From Pseudomonadota bacterium (lineage in GTDB: Bacteria > Pseudomonadota > Gammaproteobacteria > Acidiferrobacterales > UBA6901), in the NCBI GenBank assembly GCA_021785515.1, contig JAJYEX010000003.1, positions 62,001 to 126,000 on the forward strand: 64,000 bases of DNA, written 5' to 3'. Below are positions 49,342 to 57,676 of the stretch, one piece after another. Numbering within the stretch: position 1 is the first letter of the stretch; each line of letters starts with the position of its first letter. The notes under the pieces were generated by a model, which saw nothing but the letters and a program-made list of their open reading frames with translations, ran no database searches and was not told the origin of the DNA. The position numbers and the translations under genes are program-made.

Positions 49342-51689
49342 CAGCGATGTCCTCCCGGTATCCGCCCCAGGGCGCCGAGCACTGCGGACGGCGTCATGGG
49401 CAGGGACCGGATGCGCACGCCGGTGGCGTTGTAGACCGCATTGGCGATGGCCGCTGCCGTCGCGATGTTGGCCGGCTCGGAAATGCCGTAGGCATCCGAG
49501 GCGCTGAGTCCCTGGTAATACTCGAGCAGCACCACCTCGATCTCGGGAACGTCGCGCGCTCCAAGCAGTTTGTAGTCGACCAGATTGGCGTTGAGCATCC
49601 AGCCGGTATGGGCGTCGAGGACCCGTTCCTCCATCAGGGCATAGGAAATCCCCATGAGTACTCCGCCCTGCACCTGACTCTCGAGCAGCATCGGGTTAAT
49701 GGGGCGGCCGCAATCATGCACTGCCACCACCCGCAGCACGCGGATGACGCCGCTTTCCGTATCCACCTCGACTTCCGCGAACTGCACCCCGCCCAGATCA
49801 TTCAGGGCAATGGCCGCATCCCCCGAACGGCTGCGGAATCCGGCATAGTCATCGGACCGTCCGGCGGTTGCGCTGATGCGATCGGTGCGCAGCATGGCCG
49901 TGGCCTCGCGCCAGGACAGCTGTCGTCCCGCATCATTGCGGCTGCGGATCACCCGATCCTGCAGCTCCAGGGACTGGGGATCGACCTGCCAGGCCGATGC
50001 GACCGTGCGCAGCAGCGCCTCCCGGATCCGCCAGGCGGCAGTGCGTGCCGGCGGGGTGATGGAGGCCGTCGTGCGGCTGCCGTATGAAGGGGGCCCCGAG
50101 GGAAACGCAGTGTCTCCGATGCGCAGGTGCACCTCTCGCGGTTGCAGGCTGAGTTCCTCCGCCACCACCTGTGCCAGAATGGTGCCGACCCCGGTCCCGA
50201 TGTCCTGCACGCTGGACAGTACCTCGACGGTACCGTCCCGCCACAAACGCACCTCGCAGGCGGAGTTGATCTGGACATTGGCGGGCCACAGGGACTGGGC
50301 CATGCCGATGCCCCGCTTGACCGCTCCCGCGGTGCTGGCCGGTGCCTGGCGCCGGGTCCAGCCTATCCGTTCGGCGCCGATACGGCGTTCCTCCCGGCGT
50401 ACCGGGCTGGCATCGATCCGGTCGCGCAGCACAATCGGATCGATGCGGAGTTTTTCCGCGAGTTCATCGATGCTCTGTTCCAGGGCAAAGGCGCCCTGGG
50501 TATTGCCGGGACCGCGCATCGCGCAGCCGGGCCCGGTATGGGTGAAGACATCGTAGTGCGCGAATTCCAGGTTCGGACAGGCGTACATGGCGCTGGTGAT
50601 GCCCCCGACGGTGGCACCGAAGGCGATGCCTGCGCCGCCCTGGGACTTAAGCGAGATCGCCGTCAGCGTGCCGTCCTGCCGGGCGCCGATGCGCAGGCGC
50701 TGTTCGCTCGACGGACGGTTCCCGGTGTCCATCTGCTCTTCATCGCGGCGGTGGACCAGCCGTACCGGCGCGCCCGCCTGGCGCGAGAGCGCCGCCGCCA
50801 CGCGTCCGTATACACCCATCTGCGACTTGGATCCGAAGCCACCGCCCATCGCCTGCACCTGCACCCGCACCCGGGACAGCGGCAGGCCGAAATAGCGGGC
50901 GAGCTGGGCGCGTACGCCGGCGGTGAACTGGGTGGACATCCACACGTCCAGATTACCTTCGTGCCAGGAGGCGACGATCGCGTGCGGCTCCAGGCAGCAA
51001 TGCGTTTGCACCTGGGTGTGGTAGACGCCGTCCACCACGACCGCGGCGTCGGCAAAACCGGCGGCGGTGTCGCCACGGCTGTTGCGGGTATCGGGTCCGA
51101 GCACATTGCCGTCGAGAGGATAGGCCGAGGCCGAGGCGGGCAGGCCGGCCACCGGCACTTTTTCGAGTTCCTCCCGGTGATAGACGGCTGGTGCACCGGG
51201 CTGCCGGGCCAGGTCCGGATGAACGACGAAGGACAGGGGCTCGTAGTGCACGGCAATCCGCCGCAGGGCCGCTTGCGCCTGGGCCGGGTTCTCTGCAGCC
51301 ACCGCCGCGACCGGCTGACCGATATAACGCAGGATTGTGGGTGCACCGGCAAGCAGTGGTTCGGCCACCTCAAGCACTGCCCGCACGCCGGGTGCGGTTG
51401 CGGCGCGGGCCAGATCGATGGAACGGATGCGGGCATGGGGGTGCGGCGAGCGCAACACGGCGGCGTACAGCATGCCGGGCAGCGCCACATCCACGGTATA
51501 GCGGGCCGTGCCGGTGACCTTGGCCTGCGCATCCCAGCGCGACACCCTTTTGCCGATCTGCCGGAGCCCGGAATTGGGAGCGAGCGCCGGTGGCTCGTCC
51601 GCCGGAATCTCCCGCTCCACCTGATCCAGACCCAGGTGGGCAAAGCCGACCGGGAATTGCGCGCGCCGGCGCGGGTTGTCGTCATTCAC
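49341..51689 (-). CDS. paoC: Aldehyde oxidoreductase molybdopterin-binding subunit (PaoC type)
   Basis: A 782-residue protein; GTG start (V-N-D-D-N-P-R) overlapping the end of the 2Fe-2S gene by 8 bases. The N-terminal a/b hammerhead has R-Y-T-V-D-V-A-L-P-G-M-L-Y-A-A-V-L-R-S-P-H-P-H-A-R-I. Mo-cofactor regions include Q-A-M-G-G-G-F-G-S-K, the M-R-G-P-G loop and G-S-R-T-T-A-S. The catalytic Glu of the family is present in Y-G-I-S-E-P-A-N near the C-terminus. It oxidises aldehydes or N-heterocycles, most likely with molybdopterin cytosine dinucleotide by analogy with PaoABC. No XdhC/PaoD-type insertion chaperone is in the window. Confidence 0.9.
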   Translation of the reverse strand: MNDDNPRRRAQFPVGFAHLGLDQVEREIPADEPPALAPNSGLRQIGKRVSRWDAQAKVTGTARYTVDVALPGMLYAAVLRSPHPHARIRSIDLARAATAPGVRAVLEVAEPLLAGAPTILRYIGQPVAAVAAENPAQAQAALRRIAVHYEPLSFVVHPDLARQPGAPAVYHREELEKVPVAGLPASASAYPLDGNVLGPDTRNSRGDTAAGFADAAVVVDGVYHTQVQTHCCLEPHAIVASWHEGNLDVWMSTQFTAGVRAQLARYFGLPLSRVRVQVQAMGGGFGSKSQMGVYGRVAAALSRQAGAPVRLVHRRDEEQMDTGNRPSSEQRLRIGARQDGTLTAISLKSQGGAGIAFGATVGGITSAMYACPNLEFAHYDVFTHTGPGCAMRGPGNTQGAFALEQSIDELAEKLRIDPIVLRDRIDASPVRREERRIGAERIGWTRRQAPASTAGAVKRGIGMAQSLWPANVQINSACEVRLWRDGTVEVLSSVQDIGTGVGTILAQVVAEELSLQPREVHLRIGDTAFPSGPPSYGSRTTASITPPARTAAWRIREALLRTVASAWQVDPQSLELQDRVIRSRNDAGRQLSWREATAMLRTDRISATAGRSDDYAGFRSRSGDAAIALNDLGGVQFAEVEVDTESGVIRVLRVVAVHDCGRPINPMLLESQVQGGVLMGISYALMEERVLDAHTGWMLNANLVDYKLLGARDVPEIEVVLLEYYQGLSASDAYGISEPANIATAAAIANAVYNATGVRIRSLPMTPSAVLGALGRIPGGHR

Positions 51690-52242
51690 GGGAAGTTCCT
51701 TTCTTGCCTGCGCCCAGGGCGAGCATCGCCTGAACCACATGAGGGTAGGTGCCGCAGCGGCAGAAGTGCCCGCTGATCGCCTGCTCGATGTCCGCACGGT
51801 CCGGGCGGGGGTTGCGCGCCAGCAGCGCCGCGCAGGACATGATCATGCCGGGCGTGCAGAAACCGCACTGCACGGCATCATGGGCAATGAAGGCCTCCTG
51901 AACCGGATGCAGGGTGTCTGGCCCGGCCAGGCCTTCGATGGTGGTGACCGGGCGTTCGCCCACCTCGATGGCCAGGACGCTACAGGAGGCGACCGCAAGC
52001 CCGTCCAGCCAGACCGTGCATGCCGAGCAGGCGCCGTGATCGCAGGCAATCTTGGTTCCGGTAAGACCGAGCGGGCCGCGCAGCGCCTCGGCGAGGGTGG
52101 TGCGCGGTTCGATCACCACCTTGTGTGCGTGCCCATTCACGTGCAGGACGACGGCCAGCGGGCCGGGGCCCGCCATGCCGGGAGCTGCATCAGAATCTTT
52201 CTGGAATTCCGTGCTCATCGGGAGCGCTTGACGACCTTCCAT
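51682..52242 (-). CDS. paoA: Aldehyde oxidoreductase [2Fe-2S] subunit (PaoA type)
   Basis: A 186-residue two-cluster ferredoxin subunit. The plant-type [2Fe-2S] ligands are C67, C72, C75 and C87 (A-C-D-H-G-A-C-S-A-C-T). The second helical [2Fe-2S] domain has C126-G-F-C129 and C161-R-C163 (H-F-C-R-C-G-T-Y-P). This is the standard small subunit of the molybdenum hydroxylase family and is first in the operon. A second ATG eight codons in is an alternative start. No twin-Arg signal is visible, unlike periplasmic E. coli PaoA, so the enzyme is probably cytoplasmic. Confidence 0.92.
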   Translation of the reverse strand: MEGRQALPMSTEFQKDSDAAPGMAGPGPLAVVLHVNGHAHKVVIEPRTTLAEALRGPLGLTGTKIACDHGACSACTVWLDGLAVASCSVLAIEVGERPVTTIEGLAGPDTLHPVQEAFIAHDAVQCGFCTPGMIMSCAALLARNPRPDRADIEQAISGHFCRCGTYPHVVQAMLALGAGKKGTSRE

Positions 52243-52800
52243 GAATGTCCCTGACCGGCCGCAACGGATGCGCAGTCAGGATTCTTGCAATATATCGGCC
52301 GGCGGGCCGGTCCTCAAGATCCGTTTCCCGCCTGGCGGGTCACCGCACTCCTGATCATGCGCCGGTACAGACCGGCGCGCAACGCCATCCCGTACGGATC
52401 GGCGAAGCCAGACATTTGGGGTGCGGTATCAACATGAAGCACCGTTGAGCGGGGGGCGATGTATCCCATCGGAGTACACGCGGATCGGGGGGGGGTACTG
52501 GGTCCATGGCACCGGCGCTCGGTATCGTTACGGCAGCCGGGATTCCACGCCCAGGCGCCTGGAGCCGTGTGCGGACCGAGGGAGGCGATGCCGGGGCGCG
52601 CCCAACGACGGTCCGCCCATGCCCAGGATGTGGTTCAATCCGTCCAGTGACTTGATATTGAAACCGGACTGGAACGATGTCAGGCTGTGCGCGGTTCCGG
52701 TGCGCGGCAATGGTCCAATACCGGGCGCATCAATTTCGGTTTCCCGGTTCCAGCATGCCCGTGTTGTTGCTCGAATTTTGCCATCTCGGAGGAGGACGTT
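52243..52800. other. Divergent intergenic region with a G9 tract
   Basis: 560 bases between the divergent paoA and the DUF302-like gene. No gene-like frame. A run of nine G lies at 52487-52495. Promoters for both directions should lie here; none identified with confidence. Confidence 0.45.
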
Positions 52801-53748
52801 GTGAATAAGAATGCGTGGCAGGGGGTTCTGTATGGAGCAGTGCTCGGATTGATGGTGGCCACACCGGCGCAGGCGGACCGGCTCAAGCCCTACATCATGG
52901 GCAATCCGCCACCGCCTGGCATGAGTACCCTCGATATCGAGAATCTCGTCGAGTTGCAGCTGATGTCGCAGGGTTTCGATGTGGCCGGTCACTACACGCC
53001 GTATCCCTCGGCCCGCGTGGTGGTCATTACCAACCGGGAACTGAAGACCGCCGCGGCCCGGGCCCGCAATGGGGGCTTCGGGGCGGGCGAGCACGTGGCG
53101 ATCACCCGGGTGAACGGGAAGGTTCAGGTGTCCTATGTGAATCCGGCCTACATGGGTGTCGCCTATGGACTGGGCCAGCTGCCGGGGGTGACGGCCAAGC
53201 TCAAGAAGGCGCTGGGTGACCAGTTTGCTTTCGGGTCGAAGGACGGGATCTCGGCCAAGGATCTCGGTCCCGGTGAATATCACTATATGATGGGCATGCC
53301 GTACTTCAACGACGTCGATACACTCGCTCACTACACCAGCTATGCGGCGGGTGTTGCGACCGTGGAGCACAATCTCGCCATTCATGCCGGGGGCACGGTC
53401 AAGGTGTACGAGATCCATATCCCCGGCAAGCAGGAGACCGTGTTCGGGGTGGGCATCAACAAGGGGGCTCATCCCCATTCGGATGCGAAGAACACCGACC
53501 AGAAGATCATGTCGGTCATCGACTACAGCCCCAACCGTGCCACCGCCTTCCTGCCGTATGAAATGATGGTAGAGGGACGCACGGCGATCGCGCTACCCGC
53601 GCGCTACCGAATCGCGGTATTCTTTCCGGACACGCGCATGATCGGGACACACGGATTCACCAACATCATGAGCGCACCGGGCGCGATTCTGGACTCGCTT
53701 ACCGACGTCGCCAGACCGAACCCGGCGGACGTCGCGTCGGCACCCTAG
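52801..53748 (+). CDS. Secreted protein with DUF302-like N-terminal domain
   Basis: A 315-residue protein with GTG start after GGAGGA. Signal peptide 1-24 (V-N-K-N-A-W to A-Q-A). Residues about 38-125 resemble DUF302: T-L-D-I-E-N-L-V-E-L-Q-L-M-S-Q-G-F-D-V, A-R-V-V-V-I-T-N-R-E-L, then V-N-G-K-V-Q-V-S-Y-V-N-P-A-Y-M-G-V-A-Y-G-L, the end-of-domain pattern. The C-terminal half has several His/Tyr/Met-rich stretches (Y-H-Y-M-M-G-M-P-Y-F-N, Y-E-I-H-I-P, K-G-A-H-P-H-S-D-A) that could bind metal or haem. I do not recognise the full-length family. Periplasmic by signal peptide. 80 bases separate it from the next gene. Confidence 0.65.
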   Translation: MNKNAWQGVLYGAVLGLMVATPAQADRLKPYIMGNPPPPGMSTLDIENLVELQLMSQGFDVAGHYTPYPSARVVVITNRELKTAAARARNGGFGAGEHVAITRVNGKVQVSYVNPAYMGVAYGLGQLPGVTAKLKKALGDQFAFGSKDGISAKDLGPGEYHYMMGMPYFNDVDTLAHYTSYAAGVATVEHNLAIHAGGTVKVYEIHIPGKQETVFGVGINKGAHPHSDAKNTDQKIMSVIDYSPNRATAFLPYEMMVEGRTAIALPARYRIAVFFPDTRMIGTHGFTNIMSAPGAILDSLTDVARPNPADVASAP

Positions 53749-53829
53749 TCGCGGCTTTTGCGGCGAGGCCGGTCTGTCCGCGAGGGGGCAGTGCGGCCGG
53801 ATTGTGGCGTGCGGACTGGAGCGGGGACC

Positions 53830-54231
53830 ATGAAACGCATCAATGTGACGGACATCGGTCAGCTCCGTAATGAGCTCAACAAGTACCGCAAGGGCAGGAA
53901 GCTCGATATCCGCCAGTTCAATCAGGCGGCACGACTTGCCTGGCTGGGCAAGGCGGTGATGATGCCGCTGGATCCGGAGGATCCGGACACCCGGTCATTT
54001 CTTGTCTATCTGGACCATCCCGATCCCTTTTCCGGCCATTTTCTCAATGTGGACGAGGATCTGGTCGGGCACATTTTTGTGCTGGATGCGGAACAGGGCC
54101 AGTATCTTGCCGAGATCGTCGAGCAGGGCGTGCGCGAGCGCGCGGCGCTCTACCAGGATCTGGACCGGCGCGAGTTTTATTTCGGGAAGTTCTATCGCCC
54201 CGAGTCCGAAGATCCGGACCAGGGGCGCTAG
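53830..54231 (+). CDS. Hypothetical protein upstream of lipoate ligase
   Basis: A 133-residue soluble, acidic protein, start M-K-R-I-N-V-T-D-I. No signal peptide, membrane helix or Cys. It contains Y-R-K-G-R-K-L-D-I-R-Q-F-N-Q-A-A-R-L-A-W-L-G-K-A-V and H-I-F-V-L-D-A-E-Q-G-Q-Y-L-A-E-I-V-E-Q-G-V-R-E-R and ends with an acidic tail. Family not recognised. It ends 19 bases before the lipoate ligase start, and the operon context suggests a role with lipoylated proteins. Confidence 0.65.
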   Translation: MKRINVTDIGQLRNELNKYRKGRKLDIRQFNQAARLAWLGKAVMMPLDPEDPDTRSFLVYLDHPDPFSGHFLNVDEDLVGHIFVLDAEQGQYLAEIVEQGVRERAALYQDLDRREFYFGKFYRPESEDPDQGR

Positions 54232-54250
54232 CGGGTCTCCATCCGATCCC

Positions 54251-55303
54251 GTGCAAGCGCGTTTTCTCGACCTGGGTACCCTTGCGCCGCAGGCCCTGCA
54301 CGCCGCCTATCACGGTCTGGCCCTGGCCCAGGACGAGGGGGCGCGGCCCATTCTGGCCTGGGCGCGCAGCGCTGCGGCGCATGTCTGCATCGGCCAGACG
54401 CAGTCGGCGCCCGAAGAGCTTGACCTGGAAGCCTGCGCGCAGGCGCAGGTGGCCGTGGTCCGGCGGACCCTGGGCGGGGGGACGGTGCTTCTGGATGACG
54501 AACAGCGCTGCGTGTTCTTTATTCTGCCGTTGACGCTCGCGGCAGCCCGTCCCCAGCGCATCTTCCGCTACTGTCTGGACCCGCTGGCCCGCACATACCG
54601 TTCGTTCGGTATCGACGCCCGTCAGGTGGGACGCGCGGATTTGTGGGTATCCGACGCCAAGATTGCCGGCAGCGGTGCGGCGACCCTCGGGCACTCGATC
54701 GTGTTTGCCAGCAGTTTCATTCTGCGGTTTCCGGAAGCGCTGTTCTGCCGCCTGGTTCGTGCCCCGTCGCCGGAGTTCCGCGCGTGGCTGGGTGCGGCGC
54801 TACCCTGCGCCTTTACCTCCTGGGCCAGGGTCGGTGCCGTTCCGGATGATGCGATTCTCGTGCAGATATTGCGCGCCGCGGTGGCGGCCGATCTGGGCTG
54901 GGATCTGGAGCCGGACCTGCCCTCTGCGCAGGAGCGGCATGCCATGCACGAGGCCGAAGAGGAACTGCAGGCGGACGATGCCAGTGGCGATGCCGTGGAA
55001 GAACGCCGGCGCATCCGCAACGGCATCAAGATCAACGCCCGGACCTTTCTCGTCGAGTCGCGCGATGGGGACGATTGGTTGCGGGTGCTGCTGGCAAACG
55101 GACGCATTGCGCGGATCGATACGCACGATGCGGTCGCGGCCGCGGCCCTGGAGCGCTGTGTGGGCAGGTCAGCCCGTTTTGCAGACCTGGAAGATGGCCT
55201 GGGCCGGGTGCTGACGCCATCGGCGGCGCGCCACTGGGCGCGGCGCGTCGAACTGTGTCTGACGGGTGCCGGCGCCGACGATGCGGCTGCGGAGAACGAC
55301 TGA
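54251..55303 (+). CDS. Lipoate-protein ligase family protein with C-terminal extension
   Basis: A 350-residue protein, GTG start. The biotin/lipoate ligase (BPL_LplA_LipB) fold is shown by V-V-R-R-T-L-G-G-G-T-V-L-L-D-D-E-Q (about 72-88), the lipoate/octanoate-binding R-R-x-x-G-G-G motif, and the catalytic Lys in S-D-A-K-I-A-G-S-G-A at about 136-144. After about 235 an acidic linker leads to a domain (G-I-K-I-N-A-R-T-F-L-V-E-S-R) of unclear type. It would attach lipoate or octanoate to a lipoyl domain. No lipoyl-domain protein lies in the window. Related ligases serve the sHdr sulfur-oxidation lipoate proteins, a possible but unproven link. Confidence 0.8.
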   Translation: MQARFLDLGTLAPQALHAAYHGLALAQDEGARPILAWARSAAAHVCIGQTQSAPEELDLEACAQAQVAVVRRTLGGGTVLLDDEQRCVFFILPLTLAAARPQRIFRYCLDPLARTYRSFGIDARQVGRADLWVSDAKIAGSGAATLGHSIVFASSFILRFPEALFCRLVRAPSPEFRAWLGAALPCAFTSWARVGAVPDDAILVQILRAAVAADLGWDLEPDLPSAQERHAMHEAEEELQADDASGDAVEERRRIRNGIKINARTFLVESRDGDDWLRVLLANGRIARIDTHDAVAAAALERCVGRSARFADLEDGLGRVLTPSAARHWARRVELCLTGAGADDAAAEND

Positions 55304-55686
55304 TGGGTGAACCGACCATTGCGAAACGGCTTGAGCGCCGCTTCATTCTCCTCACCGCCGATGCCATCATCGAGGAGCGCCTGCGCTCGGCCGTACCGTC
55401 GGGCTGGGAGATGCGGACCACGCAGGACCTCGAAGAGATCGGGGACTGGGCGGACATTCTGCTCTACCGGTTTATTCTGCTCGATCTCGACGAGAAGGGG
55501 GCTTTTGATCCGGTGGAGGTTATCCGCGACCTGCGCACCCGGTACATGGTGCAGACCGCGGTATTCTGCTTTGGCGGTGATGCGCCGCTGCGCGATGAGA
55601 TGCGCTTGAACCGCGCCGACCGGTTTTTCGGGCGCGACGAGATCGTGGAGCGCCTTGGATCGTTTATCGGTCAGTACGGATGGTGA
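55303..55686 (+). CDS. Degenerate response-regulator receiver-like protein
   Basis: A 127-residue protein overlapping the ligase stop (TGATG). Its alternating pattern fits a CheY-like fold: F-I-L-L-T-A-D-A as strand 1, F-I-L-L-D-L-D-E as strand 3 with the phospho-acceptor-like Asp, V-Q-T-A-V-F-C-F-G-G as strand 4. The acidic pair after strand 1 is reduced to one Asp, and the conserved Lys region reads A-D-R-F-F-G-R-D. It therefore may not be phosphorylated in the normal way and may act as a protein-interaction module. It has no output domain. Translational coupling ties it to the lipoate ligase. Confidence 0.55.
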   Translation: MGEPTIAKRLERRFILLTADAIIEERLRSAVPSGWEMRTTQDLEEIGDWADILLYRFILLDLDEKGAFDPVEVIRDLRTRYMVQTAVFCFGGDAPLRDEMRLNRADRFFGRDEIVERLGSFIGQYGW

Positions 55687-56044
55687 TGTCGCCTGGCCGA
55701 GGCCGCCGTAGTTACCGGAAACAGCCCGCTGTCAGACTGTTGAGTTGCACAAAAAAATGAATCCACGATTGCACGGGTTACGTATCCATTCGGATCGTTG
55801 GCAGTGCTTTGAATAACTGCATGAATCGATCGAGCTGGACGGGTCAGTGTTCGATGCAAAGGAAGGGAGTTACTGGGTCAGCTCAGCGCGCAAATCAACA
55901 GCCCTGCGGGTATCTGAGGCATCCGCTACCGCAGAAATGCGGTTCAAACGGGTCTCGTTCGCGCTCGCATGGGCTGGCTGTGGTGGTTGGGGTCTGCGGT
56001 AACGATACAACGTCAGTCTGACGCGGTAGCGCTTGACTTAAATA
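55687..56044. other. Intergenic region upstream of tumE
   Basis: About 360 bases without a gene. It includes a 6-bp inverted repeat CGTCAG-T-CTGACG (56011-56023) and a TTGACT (56033-56038) that could be the -35 box of the tumE promoter. Confidence 0.5.
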
Positions 56045-56076
56045 CCCGCATGTTGGTACACGCACCAACATGCGGG
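56045..56076 (+). promoter_or_regulatory. 13-bp perfect inverted repeat over the tumE start codon
   Basis: CCCGCATGTTGGT (56045-56057), six bases, then ACCAACATGCGGG (56064-56076), a perfect 13-bp palindrome. The tumE ATG (56070) lies in the right arm. At DNA level it is a likely operator; in RNA it would fold into a stable hairpin hiding the start codon. Confidence 0.85.
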
Positions 56077-56366
56077 CGCGACTCCTCTTCAGGGACAAGA
56101 AGATCCTCGCCAATGGCGCCATCGTAGAGATGGTAATCTGGCAACTGCCGGCCGCCAGCGCCGATCGTCCGCACGGCTATAAGTATCGGCCCTATTACGG
56201 AAAAGGTGGTCGACGGCTCGTAGGTTACGACAATGAACGAAGTAAGGGCGACCACAAACATGTCGGTCAGCGCGAGGAACGTTACCAGTTTGTGTCAATC
56301 GATCAACTGATTGAAGACTTTCTGACCGACATTGAACGAGTGGAGGCGAAACAATGCGCAAAGTGA
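56070..56366 (+). CDS. tumE: TumE-family (DUF6516) toxin
   Basis: A 98-residue protein matching the TumE/DUF6516 pattern: A-R-L-L-F-R-D-K-K-I-L-A-N-G-A-I-V-E-M-V-I-W-Q-L-P, H-G-Y-K-Y-R-P-Y-Y-G, R-L-V-G-Y-D-N-E-R-S-K-G-D-H-K-H and the C-terminal F-V-S-I-D-Q-L-I-E-D-F. It lies directly upstream of, and overlaps, a winged-helix gene, which is the known toxin-first order of TumE/TumA. The molecular target is not well established. Expression is probably gated by the palindrome covering its start codon. Confidence 0.85.
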   Translation: MRARLLFRDKKILANGAIVEMVIWQLPAASADRPHGYKYRPYYGKGGRRLVGYDNERSKGDHKHVGQREERYQFVSIDQLIEDFLTDIERVEAKQCAK

Positions 56367-56701
56367 TTATTCGAACGGAAGGGCTTCGCTCGGGACTGGA
56401 GCGATTCAGGACCGTTTGGAAGACGGGCAAATTCCAAGGCGAGTCCATTACCTTCGAGTCGGAGGAGGTGATGCTGAAGACCCTGACCAGCAAACGCTGG
56501 CAGGTGGTCAATGTACTGCTTGCTCATGGGCCGATCAGCGTTCGGGCCATGGCCCGGCGGCTCGGCCGCGATGTGAAGAACGTGGACACCGATGTGACGG
56601 CGCTCAAGGCAATCGGCCTTGTGGAAGACCACGAGGCCGGCATCTGGGTTCCTTTCGACGAAATTGATTTCATCCTGTCAGCTTCCAGAAAGGCAGGATA
56701 G
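56354..56701 (+). CDS. tumA: TumA-type winged-helix antitoxin (HVO_A0114/MarR-like)
   Basis: A 115-residue DNA-binding protein. After an N-terminal helix pair (L-R-S-G-L-E-R-F-R-T-V-W-K-T-G) comes F-E-S-E-E-V-M-L-K-T-L-T-S-K-R-W. A winged helix-turn-helix follows at about 45-105: V-V-N-V-L-L-A-H-G-P-I-S-V-R-A-M-A-R-R-L-G-R-D-V-K-N-V-D-T-D-V-T-A-L. It overlaps tumE by 13 bases. It probably neutralises TumE and represses the operon at the upstream palindromes. Confidence 0.85.
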   Translation: MRKVIIRTEGLRSGLERFRTVWKTGKFQGESITFESEEVMLKTLTSKRWQVVNVLLAHGPISVRAMARRLGRDVKNVDTDVTALKAIGLVEDHEAGIWVPFDEIDFILSASRKAG

Positions 56702-57029
56702 CTGTCGCAGAGAAACCAACCAGTCTCAACGATAATCAGTTCGATACGCATCCAGGCGTTTCGTTAACATGTTGGAAAAATGGCGAGTCGTCCGTTCGCG
56801 TGGTACTCCAGCCTGGCTATTTGAATGGACGCGTCACTTCCGAAACCTGACAGATAGGCGACGCGTGCTGTTCGGCCTGAGCGGCCAGTCGCGCTGCATC
56901 CCCAGCAGGTCTGCTTGCTGTTCCGAAGCCGTCTCTCAAGTAGCGGTTTGCGGAAACAACGAGTGGCAGTTGGCCCTGCCGTACGATTTGCGATCCTCAA
57001 GGAGTGCGACACCGGCGGACATGCCGCCG
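56702..57029. other. Convergent intergenic region, no gene seen
   Basis: 328 bases between tumA (plus) and vapC (minus). Both strands are open in places but without recognisable protein features. No terminator with a T-run seen. Confidence 0.4.
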
Positions 57030-57431
57030 CTATGACGCCGTCCAATCCTCGACCCGAAGCCCATCGATCTGAGAAAACTCTCGGCGGTTGTGCGTGACGA
57101 TGATTACGTCCAGCGCATGTGCGTGGCTTCCGATGAGCGTGTCGAGGGGCCCGATCGGTCTGCCGCGGCGCTCAAGTAACGCCCGGGTGTCTCCGTATTT
57201 CGTCGCCGCACGCTCATCGAATGCGGCCACCTCAAGCGCCAACAGGAACTCAGCCAGAGCCTCGCGTGCATCCTTGGGACGACTGCTCTTTGCCGCTCCG
57301 AACGCAAGTTCGCCCAACGTAATCGAGGAGATGCCGACTTGGCCGATCGATTTGCCGCGCAGTTTCTTGAGCGCGACCGAATGCTTCTTGATGATGGCGA
57401 TGCAGGTATCCGTATCGAGCATCCATTTCAC
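57030..57431 (-). CDS. vapC: VapC-type PIN-domain toxin
   Basis: A 133-residue PIN ribonuclease with D6 (W-M-L-D-T-D-T-C-I), E41 (L-G-E-L-A-F-G), D97 (G-P-L-D-T-L-I-G-S-H-A) and the T-H-N-R-R-E-F motif typical of VapC enzymes of the initiator-tRNA-cleaving group. All acidic residues are present, so it is probably functional. Its ATG overlaps the vapB stop (ATGA). Confidence 0.93.
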   Translation of the reverse strand: MKWMLDTDTCIAIIKKHSVALKKLRGKSIGQVGISSITLGELAFGAAKSSRPKDAREALAEFLLALEVAAFDERAATKYGDTRALLERRGRPIGPLDTLIGSHAHALDVIIVTHNRREFSQIDGLRVEDWTAS

Positions 57432-57661
57432 GGAAGCGAGTCTCGTTGCTCTGCCTCACGCGGCTGTTCGCGGCTGCTCATGAAGTCCGCCGGAAACTTG
57501 TCCAGGCTCTGCACGAGAGTGTCCCAGGATCTAGCTTTGGGCAGAAGCACGACTGCATTGCCAACGCGCTTGATCAGTACTTCATCCCCAGCGAAGCGGA
57601 ACTCCTTGGGCAACCGCACAGCTTGGCTATCACCGTTTTTGAACAATTTGGCGGTTTTCAC
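57428..57661 (-). CDS. vapB: VapB-type AbrB-fold antitoxin
   Basis: A 77-residue antitoxin; the swapped-hairpin DNA-binding domain is V-K-T-A-K-L-F-K-N-G-D-S-Q-A-V-R-L-P-K-E-F-R-F, the standard N-terminus of this VapB/VagC group. I choose GTG at 57661 because GAGG lies nine bases before it and the family begins there. An in-frame ATG 15 bases upstream overlaps that ribosome site and abuts the AT-rich promoter, leaving no room for its own. The C-terminal part binds VapC. Confidence 0.88.
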   Translation of the reverse strand: MKTAKLFKNGDSQAVRLPKEFRFAGDEVLIKRVGNAVVLLPKARSWDTLVQSLDKFPADFMSSREQPREAEQRDSLP

Positions 57662-57676
57662 GGCGGTAATCCTCAT

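Noticed and set aside
50127-51776. Open frame of 549 codons on the plus strand
   Set aside because: Opposite paoC, which carries the Mo-cofactor motifs; the shadow product is His/Arg/Gly-rich.
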